A DNA stretch of 64,000 nt from Sporolactobacillus sp. STSJ-5 (GTDB taxonomy: Bacteria; Bacillota; Bacilli; Bacillales; Sporolactobacillaceae), in assembly GCF_024385605.1 (NCBI RefSeq), contig NZ_JANFOJ010000002.1, positions 62,001-126,000 on the forward strand, read 5' to 3'. Position 1 is the stretch's first letter. Each line of letters opens with the position of its first letter. The translations under genes and the position numbers were made by a program. The notes under the pieces are model-generated. The model saw only the letters and a list, made by a program, of their open reading frames with translations. It did no database searches and was not told the origin of the DNA. This document shows positions 26,288-34,870 of this stretch, one piece after another.

Positions 26288-27463
26288 ATGTATGATCACG
26301 ATACGGAGATGGAACATCTAGCCAAAATAAAAGTCATTGGGGTTGGCGGCGGTGGAAATAACGCAGTTAACCGAATGATTGAAAGCGGGATTCAAGGCGT
26401 TGAATTCATTTGCGCGAATACGGATGCCCAAGCACTTAAACTTTCTAAGGCAGACGTTAAGCTTCAGCTTGGAGAAAAGCTGACGCGAGGACTAGGGGCA
26501 GGTGCTAATCCTGAAGTTGGCAAAAAAGCGGCTGAGGAAAGCCATGATCAAGTGGAAGAAGTGCTGCAGGGAGCGGATATGGTTTTTGTAACTGCTGGCA
26601 TGGGTGGCGGTACAGGTACCGGTGCTGCACCTGTCATTGCTGAAGTTGCAAAAGAAGTCGGGGCACTCACTGTTGGTGTTGTTACCCGTCCGTTCACATT
26701 TGAAGGCAGAAAGCGTGCAAAGCAGGCCCAGAGCGGTATCGGCAATCTAAAGGAAAAAGTTGATACACTGATTGTGATCCCTAATGATCGGCTTCTGGAA
26801 ATTGTAGACAAGAACACACCGATGCTTGATGCCTTTAGAGAAGCAGATAATGTACTTCGTCAGGGTGTTCAAGGCATCTCGGATCTTATTTCGGTTCCAG
26901 GTCTGATTAACCTTGATTTTGCCGATGTAAAGACAATTATGACTGAAGGCGGTTCGGCATTGATGGCAATCGGCGTTGCTTCAGGCGAGAATCGAGCTGC
27001 CGAAGCAGCAAAAAAGGCAATTTCCAGTCCACTGCTTGAAAAATCAATTGATGGGGCCAAAGGTGTGCTGATGAACATAACCGGAGGCACGAATTTAAGC
27101 CTTTATGAAGTCAATGAAGCGGCGGATATTGTTGCAACGGCTGCAGACGAAGAAGTGAACATGATTTTTGGTTCAGTTATTCGCGAAGAACTTGATGATG
27201 AGATTGTCGTTACAGTAATCGCCACCGGCTTTGAGGAACGCGAAAAGTCCGGAGAAGCTCAACAACAGACTGAAGGAGATCTTTTCCTTCGCAGAAGGCA
27301 AAGTACGGAAGGTTTGAACCAAACGAAACTTCGTGAGCACCATCGGGATGAAACGGCAAGCCCGGTTCAGCAACCGGTACATCGCTCACGCAGTATCGTT
27401 GACGATGAAGAGACGCTTGACATCCCGACCTTTCTGCGTAATCGCCGCAGAAAAAATGAGTAA
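26288..27463 (+). CDS. ftsZ: Cell division GTPase FtsZ
   Basis: The tubulin homologue of 391 aa starts at ATG 26288, behind GGGAGGAAATGAA. It forms the Z-ring at the division site. The GTP-binding loop [10 protein letters not shown] (about 107-116), [12 protein letters not shown] near the N-terminus and the T7 loop [11 protein letters not shown] are present. A basic, variable linker ends in the conserved C-terminal peptide [14 protein letters not shown], which binds FtsA, SepF and other partners. A terminator follows 54 nt after the stop. Confidence 0.98.
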   Translation: MYDHDTEMEHLAKIKVIGVGGGGNNAVNRMIESGIQGVEFICANTDAQALKLSKADVKLQLGEKLTRGLGAGANPEVGKKAAEESHDQVEEVLQGADMVFVTAGMGGGTGTGAAPVIAEVAKEVGALTVGVVTRPFTFEGRKRAKQAQSGIGNLKEKVDTLIVIPNDRLLEIVDKNTPMLDAFREADNVLRQGVQGISDLISVPGLINLDFADVKTIMTEGGSALMAIGVASGENRAAEAAKKAISSPLLEKSIDGAKGVLMNITGGTNLSLYEVNEAADIVATAADEEVNMIFGSVIREELDDEIVVTVIATGFEEREKSGEAQQQTEGDLFLRRRQSTEGLNQTKLREHHRDETASPVQQPVHRSRSIVDDEETLDIPTFLRNRRRKNE

Positions 27464-27516
27464 CACTGGAATTTGATCGTTGTTTCCGGTTTATTTTCTC
27501 CCAAATGATAGAAAAC

Positions 27517-27559
27517 AAACTCGCTGTTCAGGATTGATGTCCTGACTGCGAGTTTTTTT
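27517..27559 (+). terminator. Intrinsic terminator after ftsZ
   Basis: AAACTCGC (27517-27524) pairs with GCGAGTTT (27548-27555), with an inner TCAGGA/TCCTGA stem, followed by a run of T. Confidence 0.9.
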
Positions 27560-27667
27560 GTGTAAGTTATAAGAATGATGTATCCACTTTTATATTCCTC
27601 AAAATAATTTTTATATTCGTTTCATAGGCGTTTCTTGTGATAATTTTTTTTCGGTAAATCGTTCATC

Positions 27668-27770
27668 TTGTTCAAAAATTAATTGTTCAACGGTGCGACA
27701 AAAGCAGCCAAAATAACAGTAAAATTCCACCCACAGTGTGACAGACTTTCCATACTACTGCCCGTATACT
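27668..27770 (+). promoter_or_regulatory. spoIIG-type promoter region with Spo0A-like boxes
   Basis: GTGACA (27738-27743) and TATACT (27765-27770) are 21 bp apart. This matches the unusual long spacer of the B. subtilis spoIIG promoter, which sigma-A uses only with phosphorylated Spo0A. Spo0A-box-like sequences are TGCGACA (27694-27700, 6 of 7 to TTCGACA) and TGTGACA overlapping the -35 (5 of 7). TTGTTCAA occurs twice, at 27668 and 27683. The start codon lies 30 bp after the -10. Confidence 0.62.
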
Positions 27771-27799
27771 AATCCTAAACATGCGAAGAAGGTGGGACG

Positions 27800-28723
27800 T
27801 TGGTCGTCTATCTGGATGCAGTTTGGGCACTTAACTTATTCATTGACGCTTGTTTGCTGAAATTAACCGCACTCATGCTCAAACGGCAGACGAGCAGGCT
27901 GCGGCTTTGGTCGGGTGCCATCATTGCCTCGGCCGTCGTACTGATACTCTTTACACCTGCGGCCTTCATTGTGGATCAACCGCTTGGGAAACTGTTGTAC
28001 TCTGCTTTAATCATTCTCGTTGCCTTCGGCTTTCATCGAGTTTCCATTTTTCTTCAGAATCTCGCTGCCTTTTATTTTTCGGCTTTTGCGACCGGTGGAG
28101 GATTGTTCGCCGTACACTATTTCTTTCAAGACGCTTCATTTTATGCGAGCAACCGCTTTTTAAACACAACGAATTATGGTGATCCGATCAGTTGGATCAC
28201 TGTATGTATTGGGTTCCCAATTCTATGGGTTTTTTCAAAGAAGCGGATTGATCAGACTGTGGTCAGAAAGTGGAACAGCACAACGCTTACAGATGTAAGA
28301 CTACGCTTTTTCGATATCTGTATTGATGCAAAAGCAATGATTGACAGCGGCAATAAATTGGTAGATCCGTTGACTCGCGCTCCAGTGATGTTTGTTGAAA
28401 AAAGTGCCTGCGGAGATCGTATTCCAAAAGTTCTTTTTCAAATGGACAGTCGGCAGTTAGTGCCACCGGAATTAAACAGCATACCGGAAGAATGGCGAAA
28501 TAGGATCGCATGGATTCCATATCGAGCTGTCGACGGATCAAATCAATTGTCGCTAGCTGTACGGCCGGATCAAGTCGTCATTATGTTTGAGGGAAAGAAA
28601 ATGGAATGCACGAAATCGCTCGTTGCATTTGTTGACCATTCACTAAGCTCATCCGGAGATTTCAACAGTATCTTGCACCCGGACATGCTGCTCCATGGAA
28701 ATGTGATTGATACGGCTTCATGA
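27800..28723 (+). CDS. spoIIGA: Pro-sigma-E processing protease SpoIIGA
   Basis: The protein is 307 aa from TTG 27800, after GAAGGTGGG. The N-terminal half has about five membrane spans; the C-terminal half is an aspartic-protease-like domain. The catalytic Asp182 is in MIDSGNKLVDPL, matching Asp183 of B. subtilis. SpoIIGA removes the pro-sequence of SigE in the mother cell after a signal from SpoIIR. sigE follows 30 bp later in the same operon. Confidence 0.93.
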   Translation: MVVYLDAVWALNLFIDACLLKLTALMLKRQTSRLRLWSGAIIASAVVLILFTPAAFIVDQPLGKLLYSALIILVAFGFHRVSIFLQNLAAFYFSAFATGGGLFAVHYFFQDASFYASNRFLNTTNYGDPISWITVCIGFPILWVFSKKRIDQTVVRKWNSTTLTDVRLRFFDICIDAKAMIDSGNKLVDPLTRAPVMFVEKSACGDRIPKVLFQMDSRQLVPPELNSIPEEWRNRIAWIPYRAVDGSNQLSLAVRPDQVVIMFEGKKMECTKSLVAFVDHSLSSSGDFNSILHPDMLLHGNVIDTAS

Positions 28724-28753
28724 CTTTGTACAAAAATAAGGAGGTCACTCAGG

Positions 28754-29464
28754 ATGAAAATCAGTTTTTTAAAACTTTGGCATTGGGTACTAATAAAGCT
28801 AGGTGTTAAACCTAATGAAATATACTATATCGGCGGGAGCGATGGGCTGCCTTCTCCATTGTCAAAGGAAGAGGAAGCTGAATTAATGAAAAAACTTCCC
28901 TCGGGAGATCCTCAAGTGCGAGCAACCCTTATCGAACGGAATCTCCGACTCGTTGTCTATATTGCACGCAAATTTGACAATACGCGAATTAATATTGAAG
29001 ATCTCATCAGCATTGGCACAATCGGCCTAATAAAGGCTGTAAATACCTTCAATCCTGAAAAGAAGATTAAGCTCGCCACATATGCTTCGCGTTGTATCGA
29101 AAATGAGATACTCATGTATTTGCGCAGAAACAGTCGAACACGTTCCGAGGTGTCGCTCGATGAGCCTTTGAATGTCGACTGGGATGGCAATGAATTGCTT
29201 TTATCAGATGTGCTTGGTACAGAAAATGATGTCACAACGAAAAATATGGAACGTAAAGTGGAACGGACTCTGTTAAAAAAGGCGATGTTGATGCTCAACG
29301 ATCGTGAAAAGGAAATTATGACGCTTCGTTTCGGATTATCTGGAGGAAAAGAGAAAACTCAGAAGGATGTCGCCGACGAATTGGGGATTTCGCAATCATA
29401 TATTTCGCGGCTTGAGAAACGAATAATCAAACGGTTAAAAAAAGAATTCAGCAAAATGGCTTAG
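28754..29464 (+). CDS. sigE: RNA polymerase sigma-E factor (pro-form)
   Basis: The product is 236 aa from ATG 28754, behind GGAGGTCACT. SigE directs early mother-cell transcription during sporulation. The amphipathic pro-region ([19 protein letters not shown], about residues 1-27) is removed by SpoIIGA, and the cleavage area reads NEIYYIGGS as in B. subtilis. Regions 2 ([27 protein letters not shown]) and 4 ([21 protein letters not shown]) are nearly the same as in known SigE proteins. Confidence 0.97.
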   Translation: MKISFLKLWHWVLIKLGVKPNEIYYIGGSDGLPSPLSKEEEAELMKKLPSGDPQVRATLIERNLRLVVYIARKFDNTRINIEDLISIGTIGLIKAVNTFNPEKKIKLATYASRCIENEILMYLRRNSRTRSEVSLDEPLNVDWDGNELLLSDVLGTENDVTTKNMERKVERTLLKKAMLMLNDREKEIMTLRFGLSGGKEKTQKDVADELGISQSYISRLEKRIIKRLKKEFSKMA

Positions 29465-29498
29465 CATCAAGGGTTCTGATTTGTACTTTTTTTACCGT

Positions 29499-29527
29499 GC
29501 ATAAAATGGGTTCCTACGGAGATACTT
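29499..29527 (+). promoter_or_regulatory. Sigma-F/sigma-G promoter for sigG
   Basis: GCATA (29499-29503), a 14-bp spacer and GGAGATACTT (29518-29527) match the sigma-F consensus GYATA / GGnnAnAHTR at all but one position. It lies about 100 bp before sigG. B. subtilis sigG is turned on in the forespore by sigma-F and then by SigG itself. Confidence 0.7.
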
Positions 29528-29629
29528 GACCATATAGCAGAGGTTGAATAAGTAGCTGAATATGATATTTGATGTTCGGCAATTTTCGACCAGCTATCGC
29601 AAGTTTTCGACAATGGGGGGTCATCTTCT

Positions 29630-30409
29630 ATGGCACGGCACAAAGTGGAAATCTGCGGAGTGGACACATCAAAACTTCCGGTATTGACCAATGTGGAGAT
29701 GCGAAAGCTTTTCGCTGAGCTTCAATCAGGCAAACATGAGGCTAGAGAAAAGTTGGTAAATGGGAACCTCCGACTTGTCTTAAGTGTCATCCAACGCTTC
29801 AATAATCGCGGTGAATCCGTGGACGATTTATTTCAAGTCGGTTGTATCGGATTAATGAAATCCATTGATAATTTTGATCTGGGTCAGAATGTCCGCTTTT
29901 CAACATACGCTGTTCCCATGATCATTGGTGAAATTCGTCGCTATCTGAGAGATAACAATCCTATTCGCGTTTCAAGATCACTACGAGATATGGCCTACAA
30001 AGCGCTACAGGCAAAAGAGCGTTACATAGCAAAACACTCGACAGAGCCGACAACGGCGGAACTGGCAAAGATGCTTGATCTGCCTGTAGAAGATGTTGTG
30101 TTCGCAATGGATGCCATTCAGGATCCAGTATCTTTATTTGAGCCGATCTATAGCGATGGCGGTGATCCAATATTTATTATGGATCAAATCAGTGATGATA
30201 AGCATAGAGACAGGGAATGGGTAGATAACATCTCGTTAAAAGAAGCAATGAACAAACTTCATGATCGGGAAAAGCGAATTGTTGCGATGCGCTTTTTTTA
30301 TGGCAAGACGCAAATGGAGGTTGCTGAAGAAATTGGTATTTCACAGGCGCAAGTATCAAGACTTGAAAAAATGGCAATTAAAGAAATGAACCAAGAAATC
30401 GGACCCTAA
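29630..30409 (+). CDS. sigG: RNA polymerase sigma-G factor
   Basis: The product is 259 aa from ATG 29630, behind GGGGGGTCAT. SigG is the late forespore sigma factor. The N-terminal MARHKVEICGVDTSKLPVL is diagnostic. Region 2 (NGNLRLVLSVIQRFNNRGESVDDLFQVGCIGLMK) and region 4 (TQMEVAEEIGISQAQVSRLEK) are complete. No pro-sequence is present. The gene follows sigE by 165 bp, which carry its own sigma-F/G promoter, and a terminator ends the unit. Confidence 0.97.
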   Translation: MARHKVEICGVDTSKLPVLTNVEMRKLFAELQSGKHEAREKLVNGNLRLVLSVIQRFNNRGESVDDLFQVGCIGLMKSIDNFDLGQNVRFSTYAVPMIIGEIRRYLRDNNPIRVSRSLRDMAYKALQAKERYIAKHSTEPTTAELAKMLDLPVEDVVFAMDAIQDPVSLFEPIYSDGGDPIFIMDQISDDKHRDREWVDNISLKEAMNKLHDREKRIVAMRFFYGKTQMEVAEEIGISQAQVSRLEKMAIKEMNQEIGP

Positions 30410-30433
30410 CACTTGCTCAAGCAAGTGTTTTTT
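30408..30433 (+). terminator. Intrinsic terminator after sigG
   Basis: ACACTTGCT and AGCAAGTGT form a perfect stem with a CA loop, followed by six T. The left arm begins at the sigG stop codon. Confidence 0.88.
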
Positions 30434-30558
30434 TGTTAATTAATAATGAATAAACGACCAAACCCGAAACAACTATTTCCTAGGTAATGAAACTGTCAAA
30501 ATGACTTCTCAATACCGCTGCTTGCCCATATATTAGGGACAGTAGGGGAGGAATGAGT

Positions 30559-30828
30559 ATGCCTAGAATTTCTGATTTTCAGACAAAAGAAGTTGTTAAT
30601 GTCGAGAACGGCAAACGATTAGGACATATCGGTGATCTGGATGTGAATTTATCTTCAGGAAAGATTGATAATCTGATCATTCCAGGGGCAGGAAAGATTA
30701 TGGGCTTTTTTGGGAAAGAGGAAGATATTGTTGTGCCTTGGAGCAACATTGTCAGAATTGGAGCAGATGTGATTCTTGTTCGTTTCTACAATGATCACGA
30801 TTCGACGATAAAACGCGAGGATTCATGA
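30559..30828 (+). CDS. ylmC: YlmC/YmxH family PRC-barrel protein
   Basis: The product is 89 aa from ATG 30559, 7 nt after GGAGG; an ATG at 30553 touches the ribosome site. It is a PRC-barrel protein of the YlmC/YmxH sporulation family: ISDFQTKEVVNVENGKRLGHIGDLDVNLSSGKIDNLIIPG, then VVPWSNIVRIGADVILV. YmxH-type proteins are conserved in spore formers, but the molecular role is unknown. It lies between sigG and ylmD as in B. subtilis, where ylmA also lies here; ylmA is absent. Confidence 0.88.
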   Translation: MPRISDFQTKEVVNVENGKRLGHIGDLDVNLSSGKIDNLIIPGAGKIMGFFGKEEDIVVPWSNIVRIGADVILVRFYNDHDSTIKREDS

Positions 30829-30903
30829 AGTGAAGAGTTTTTTTGTTGATTATGGTAGAATAAAAAGAAAAGATCTGTCACAGTGACGATGAGAGGAAGA
30901 AAT

Positions 30904-31740
30904 GTGGTGAATGAGCCTTTTTCATTTCGAGACGGTCCGTTATTGAATCTGAGAACAGAATCAAGTGAAACCCATGAAATTTATTCAGGGATCACATTGA
31001 GGGCAGAGGGGATAAGTCAAGGCGCCTTCTCTTCTATGAATTTAGGTCTTCATGTCGGCGATAATTCTGAAGATGTCATCGTAAATCGAGGACTTGTTGC
31101 GAAAAAAATTGGATTTCCACTTGAACAATGGGTTTGCGCCGAGCAGGTACACCGTACGAAAATTGCCAAGGTTACAGGGAAATCTGCAGGAGCAGGGGCA
31201 TTTTCTATTGATTCAGTTGTTCAGGGTGTGGACGGATTGTTTACGACCGAGCCGAATCTTTTGCTTGCACTTTGCTTTGCTGACTGTGTACCTATCTATT
31301 ATCGTACGTATCAACCGGATGCAATTGGAATTATGCATGCAGGCTGGAGAGGAACAGTGGCCGGCGGTGCAGCCTGCATGACGGAACGCATGTGCCGTGA
31401 ACTTGGCTTATCTCCATCCAAGATTCACATTGTCATTGGTCCCTCAATCGGAGTTGAAGATTACGAGGTCGATCAAAACGTGATGAATGGAGTTCAAAAG
31501 CTGGATCGCTCTGTGTGGTCAGCTTCTGTAATTGACAAGGGAGAAGGGCACTATCTGCTTAATCTGAAAACACTAAATCGATCAATTCTTGTTGCAAGCG
31601 GAGTGCCTGCGGATCAGATTCAAATGAGCAGTTACAATACTTATGCACATCCTAACTTATTTTATTCCTTTCGTCGAGACCAAGGAAAAACAGGGCGAAT
31701 GATGGGCTATATTGGAATGAAGAAAAAGGAGAACATTTAA
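30904..31740 (+). CDS. ylmD: Laccase-domain purine nucleoside phosphorylase YlmD (YfiH/PgeF family)
   Basis: The product is about 278 aa. The start is one of two adjacent GTG codons (30904 or 30907) after AGAGGAAG. YfiH-family enzymes cleave or deaminate purine nucleosides through a zinc site; some relatives also edit peptidoglycan precursors. The metal-ligand motifs are present: EQVH (AEQVHRTKI), CADCVP (LLALCFADCVPIYY) and MHAGWRGT. It precedes ylmE with a 2-nt gap. Confidence 0.88.
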   Translation: MVNEPFSFRDGPLLNLRTESSETHEIYSGITLRAEGISQGAFSSMNLGLHVGDNSEDVIVNRGLVAKKIGFPLEQWVCAEQVHRTKIAKVTGKSAGAGAFSIDSVVQGVDGLFTTEPNLLLALCFADCVPIYYRTYQPDAIGIMHAGWRGTVAGGAACMTERMCRELGLSPSKIHIVIGPSIGVEDYEVDQNVMNGVQKLDRSVWSASVIDKGEGHYLLNLKTLNRSILVASGVPADQIQMSSYNTYAHPNLFYSFRRDQGKTGRMMGYIGMKKKENI

Positions 31741-31742
31741 TC

Positions 31743-32423
31743 GTGAACGTTGCGGATAATTTTAAACATGTGAAATCGACGATTCATGCCGCTTGTGAGC
31801 GTTCCGGACGGAATGCAGAAGACGTTACCGTGATTGCTGTCACTAAATATGTCTCGGCAGAACGAGCTCAGGAGGCAGTGGACAACGGGATCTTCAATCT
31901 TGCGGAAAACAGAAAGGAAGGCCTGCTCGAAAAACAGAAATTTATTCATGATGATCGGGTAACTTGGCATTTGATTGGTACCTTGCAGACGCGTAAAGTA
32001 AAAGATGTTGTGGGAAAAATCGATTATTTTCACGCTCTGGACCGTCTGAAATTAGCGAATGAATTAAATAAAAGAATAAAAGAAGGAACATTAAATTGTT
32101 TTGTCGAAATGAATATCTCTGGTGAGGAGTCTAAGCATGGTATTACTGAAGATCAGCTTGATTCATTTATTGATGCGTTAGCCAACTATGAGCATCTCCG
32201 CGTTATTGGTCTTATGACAATGGCGCCGAATACGGAAGATCTTGATGTGATACGTCACGTTTTTCATCGGCTGCGTGTTCTGCGTGACCGGATTCATGAT
32301 CGCAAGATTGACTACGCTCCTTGCACAGAGCTTTCTATGGGAATGTCGCATGACTATGAGATTGCTGTTGAAGAAGGCGCAACGTTTGTGAGAATCGGAA
32401 CGTCACTTGTAGGTAATGAATGA
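31743..32423 (+). CDS. ylmE: PLP homeostasis protein YlmE (YggS family)
   Basis: The product is 226 aa from GTG 31743. It is the pyridoxal 5'-phosphate-binding TIM-barrel protein of the YggS/PROSC family, which helps balance PLP and amino-acid pools; no enzyme activity is firmly known. The PLP lysine is in VTVIAVTKYV (about residue 36), followed by the HLIGTLQTRKVKDV, VEMNISGEESKHG, GLMTMAP and LSMGMSHDYEIAVEEGATFVRIGT motifs. The usual GENYVQE segment reads AENRKEG. It is co-transcribed with ylmD and sepF. Confidence 0.92.
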   Translation: MNVADNFKHVKSTIHAACERSGRNAEDVTVIAVTKYVSAERAQEAVDNGIFNLAENRKEGLLEKQKFIHDDRVTWHLIGTLQTRKVKDVVGKIDYFHALDRLKLANELNKRIKEGTLNCFVEMNISGEESKHGITEDQLDSFIDALANYEHLRVIGLMTMAPNTEDLDVIRHVFHRLRVLRDRIHDRKIDYAPCTELSMGMSHDYEIAVEEGATFVRIGTSLVGNE

Positions 32424-32438
32424 AAGGAGAAGGGAATC

Positions 32439-32867
32439 ATGGGTCTTAAAGGCACATTTAAACGATTCTTTGATCTTGAGGAGACAGTGGAACGCTCAGA
32501 AAGCCAAATGTCCGCAGCTCATGAATCGGAAGGAAACAAACCGGTTCAAGAACAACAACGCAGAATGGAAAAGAGCGGCAGAATTGTTGCGATCCAAAAT
32601 GTTCACCAGCAAAGTAAGGTCGTTCTTGTTGAGCCTAAGCGTTTTGAAGAGGTCGAAGAGATTGTCGGCTATCTGAAAAATAAGCAAACGATTATATGCA
32701 GCCTCCAAGGGACAAGTAAAGAACATGGTCAAAGAATTCTTGACTTTATGGGAGGAACTGCGTTCGCACTAAATGCTCAAATACGAAAAATCGGAAAAAA
32801 CACCTTTCTTTTCGCTCCAGAACAAGTGGATATATCAGGTATGATCAGTAATTGGCCAGAAGACTAA
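32439..32867 (+). CDS. sepF: Cell division protein SepF
   Basis: The product is 142 aa from ATG 32439, behind AAGGAGAAGGG. SepF forms rings on the membrane and anchors FtsZ, overlapping in role with FtsA. An N-terminal amphipathic helix (MGLKGTFKRFFDLEE) binds the membrane, then a Gln/Glu-rich linker leads to the core domain (about 60-140) with VVLVEPKRFEEVEEIVGYLKNKQTIICSL and RILDFMGGTAFALNAQIRKIGKNTFLFAP. The order ylmE-sepF-ylmG follows B. subtilis. Confidence 0.95.
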   Translation: MGLKGTFKRFFDLEETVERSESQMSAAHESEGNKPVQEQQRRMEKSGRIVAIQNVHQQSKVVLVEPKRFEEVEEIVGYLKNKQTIICSLQGTSKEHGQRILDFMGGTAFALNAQIRKIGKNTFLFAPEQVDISGMISNWPED

Positions 32868-32888
32868 TTAAAATTTGAGGTGAATGGA

Positions 32889-33152
32889 TTGGTAGTAGCT
32901 TATTATCTCTCGCAAGTCATTAATATTTATTCTTGGATATTAATTATATATATTTTAATGTCATGGGTTCCAAGTGTTCAGGACTCATCCATTGGTCGGC
33001 TGTTTGCCAATGTTTGCGAACCCTTTTTGTCGCCTTTTCGCAAAATAATTCCACCGATTGGCGGCGTCATCGATCTTTCACCGATTATCGCATTTTTTGT
33101 TTTACGACTTGCGACTAGGGGCATTTACTACTTAGCCTACCTTTTTGCATGA
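32889..33152 (+). CDS. ylmG: YggT/YlmG family membrane protein
   Basis: The product is 87 aa from TTG 32889, 7-8 nt after GAGGTG; a GTG at 32880 is part of that ribosome site. Two membrane spans are visible (about 5-27 and 65-85), with the signature [49 protein letters not shown]. YggT proteins are linked to division and cation homeostasis, without a defined mechanism. The last 8 nt reach almost to ylmH. Confidence 0.9.
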   Translation: MVVAYYLSQVINIYSWILIIYILMSWVPSVQDSSIGRLFANVCEPFLSPFRKIIPPIGGVIDLSPIIAFFVLRLATRGIYYLAYLFA

Positions 33153-33162
33153 GGCGTTCATC

Positions 33163-33936
33163 ATGTCCATATATGAGCATTTTAGACCAGAAGAACGCAG
33201 CCTGATTGATCATTTCTTAGATCTGAAAGATCGCGTTGCAGAGCAATATGTGCCTAAACGAACTGATTTTTTAGATCCAAGGCAACAGATTATTTTGAAA
33301 TCGGTGATTGGAGACCAGGAGGACATTCGTCTTTCTTTTTTCGGCGGCTATGATCATGCGGAGCGCGCTCGGGCTTTAATTCTTCCCCAGTATGCTGAAG
33401 AAGAAGACAACCCCTTCCAACTCGCCTATCTGGAAGTTCGCTATCCATCAAAATTCGGCTTAATTACCCATCCTCAATTGCTTGGTTCGGTAATTGGAAC
33501 GGGCGTTTCGAGGGATAAAATCGGTGACTTGCTTGTCAAAGAAGGGAACGCTCAATTTATTTGTGCAAAAGAGTTGGAGAGCTATTTTATGCTCAATCTT
33601 ACTTCTGTCGGAAAAATGAGTGTTTCCTGCGAACCGATTAAAAGACAAGCACTTTTACATAGTGTTGATGAATGGCAAAATTTTGATGGAACAGTGTCTT
33701 CATGGCGACTTGACACTGTCTTGTCTGAAATTTATCATTTGCCTAGAGCAAAGACTTCGGAACTCATTACTAAAGGACTTGCAAAAGTTAATTGGGAAGT
33801 CGTAGAGAAACGCGACTTCGAAATTTGCGAAGGCGATTGTTTGTCACTTCGGGGATTCGGCCGCAGTAAAATATTATCAAGCGGTGGCTTGACAAAAAAG
33901 AACAAAATTCGTATACAATATGGTAAACTTAAATAA
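33163..33936 (+). CDS. ylmH: S4-domain RNA-binding protein YlmH
   Basis: The product is 257 aa from ATG 33163, 8 nt after GAGGCG. An upstream ATG at 33145 is rejected on length and ribosome site. The N-terminal part (YEHFRPEERSLIDHFLDLKDRV...) is followed by a C-terminal S4 RNA-binding domain (about 180-245, SSWRLDTVLSEIYHLPRAKTSELITKGLAKVNW). In B. subtilis YlmH binds the obstructed large subunit during ribosome quality control, along with RqcH; rqcH is also in this window. It lies between ylmG and divIVA. Confidence 0.92.
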   Translation: MSIYEHFRPEERSLIDHFLDLKDRVAEQYVPKRTDFLDPRQQIILKSVIGDQEDIRLSFFGGYDHAERARALILPQYAEEEDNPFQLAYLEVRYPSKFGLITHPQLLGSVIGTGVSRDKIGDLLVKEGNAQFICAKELESYFMLNLTSVGKMSVSCEPIKRQALLHSVDEWQNFDGTVSSWRLDTVLSEIYHLPRAKTSELITKGLAKVNWEVVEKRDFEICEGDCLSLRGFGRSKILSSGGLTKKNKIRIQYGKLK

Positions 33937-33972
33937 ACGAATTGTTTGTAAAATGACTTGGAGGTGACCAGG

Positions 33973-34494
33973 ATGCCATTGACACCCTTGGATATTCATA
34001 ATAAATCGTTTTCACGCGGATTTCGCGGATATGATGAAGATGAAGTAAACGATTTTCTTGATCAGATTATCAAGGATTATGAAGCTCTGATTCGTGAAAA
34101 AAAGGATCTTGAGCAAAAAATTAAGAATTCGGATGAGAAACTGAGCCACTTCTCCAATATCGAAACGACTTTAAACAAAAGTATCCTTGTAGCTCAGGAA
34201 ACGGCAGAGGAAGTTAAGCAAAACGCGAATAAAGAGGCTAAGCTGATTGTGATGGAGGCAAAGAAAAACGCAGATCGGATCATTAATGAAGCTCTGGAAA
34301 AATCGCGCAAAGTCACTTTGAATATTGAAGAATTGAAAAAAGAAGCGAATGTATATCGGACTCGTTTCCAAATGCTGATTGAGGCACAGCTTGAATTGCT
34401 TAAAAGCGACGATTGGAAGAGTATGTCCGCGGGAAATGACGACGATAACGAAGAAAATTCGCAAAAAGACGGAATGATTCAGTCACAAGCTTGA
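33973..34494 (+). CDS. divIVA: Cell division initiation protein DivIVA
   Basis: The coiled-coil protein of 173 aa starts at ATG 33973, after GGAGGTGA. DivIVA gathers at negatively curved membrane and places the Min system and, in sporulation, the chromosome origin. The N-terminal membrane-binding domain MPLTPLDIHNKSFSRGFRGYDEDEVNDFLD is followed by long coiled coils and an acidic tail. The stop codon lies inside the -35 of the ileS promoter. Confidence 0.96.
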   Translation: MPLTPLDIHNKSFSRGFRGYDEDEVNDFLDQIIKDYEALIREKKDLEQKIKNSDEKLSHFSNIETTLNKSILVAQETAEEVKQNANKEAKLIVMEAKKNADRIINEALEKSRKVTLNIEELKKEANVYRTRFQMLIEAQLELLKSDDWKSMSAGNDDDNEENSQKDGMIQSQA

Positions 34495-34519
34495 CGCAAG
34501 GCATTTGATTGCATATACT
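34491..34519 (+). promoter_or_regulatory. Sigma-A promoter for the ileS T-box transcript
   Basis: TTGACG (34491-34496), 17 bp and TATACT (34514-34519). The -35 includes the divIVA stop codon. Confidence 0.82.
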
Positions 34520-34549
34520 GTCTTACATAAACATTGTTGAGGTCAAGAA

Positions 34550-34826
34550 TCCTAAGATATCGTGGCAATTATATTATTGGCTATTTCTATGAGAGGGAAA
34601 GTACTCATTGCAAGGTCACAAAGCGAGCCGGGAGAAGGTGCGAGCCCAGCGCGGACGGCAATGAAGAAAATCACCCTTGAGTTTGGTTCTGAACGCACGG
34701 CACTGCCGCGTTAGTAAGATCCGACGTTGATTCGCGTTAAGATAATCATGAGTGGCAGACTTTGTCTGTTATTAGGGTGGTACCGCGGTCCTTCCGTCCC
34801 TTTGGGATGTAAGGGCCTTTTTATAT
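34550..34826 (+). promoter_or_regulatory. T-box leader controlling ileS
   Basis: The highly conserved T-box sequence AGGGTGGTACCGCG is at 34774-34787. It is followed by a terminator built from GGTCCTT / AAGGGCC and a T run near 34818. Upstream, AGCGAGCCGGGAGAAGGTG and GCGAGCCC form the typical stem I. ATC at 34670-34672 within AAAATCAC is the likely specifier codon, matching isoleucine. Uncharged tRNA(Ile) is expected to stabilise the antiterminator and switch on ileS. Confidence 0.93.
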
Positions 34827-34870
34827 AGGGTGTAAAAAAGAAAAACAGAAAGACGATGGAGGCGTTCTAC

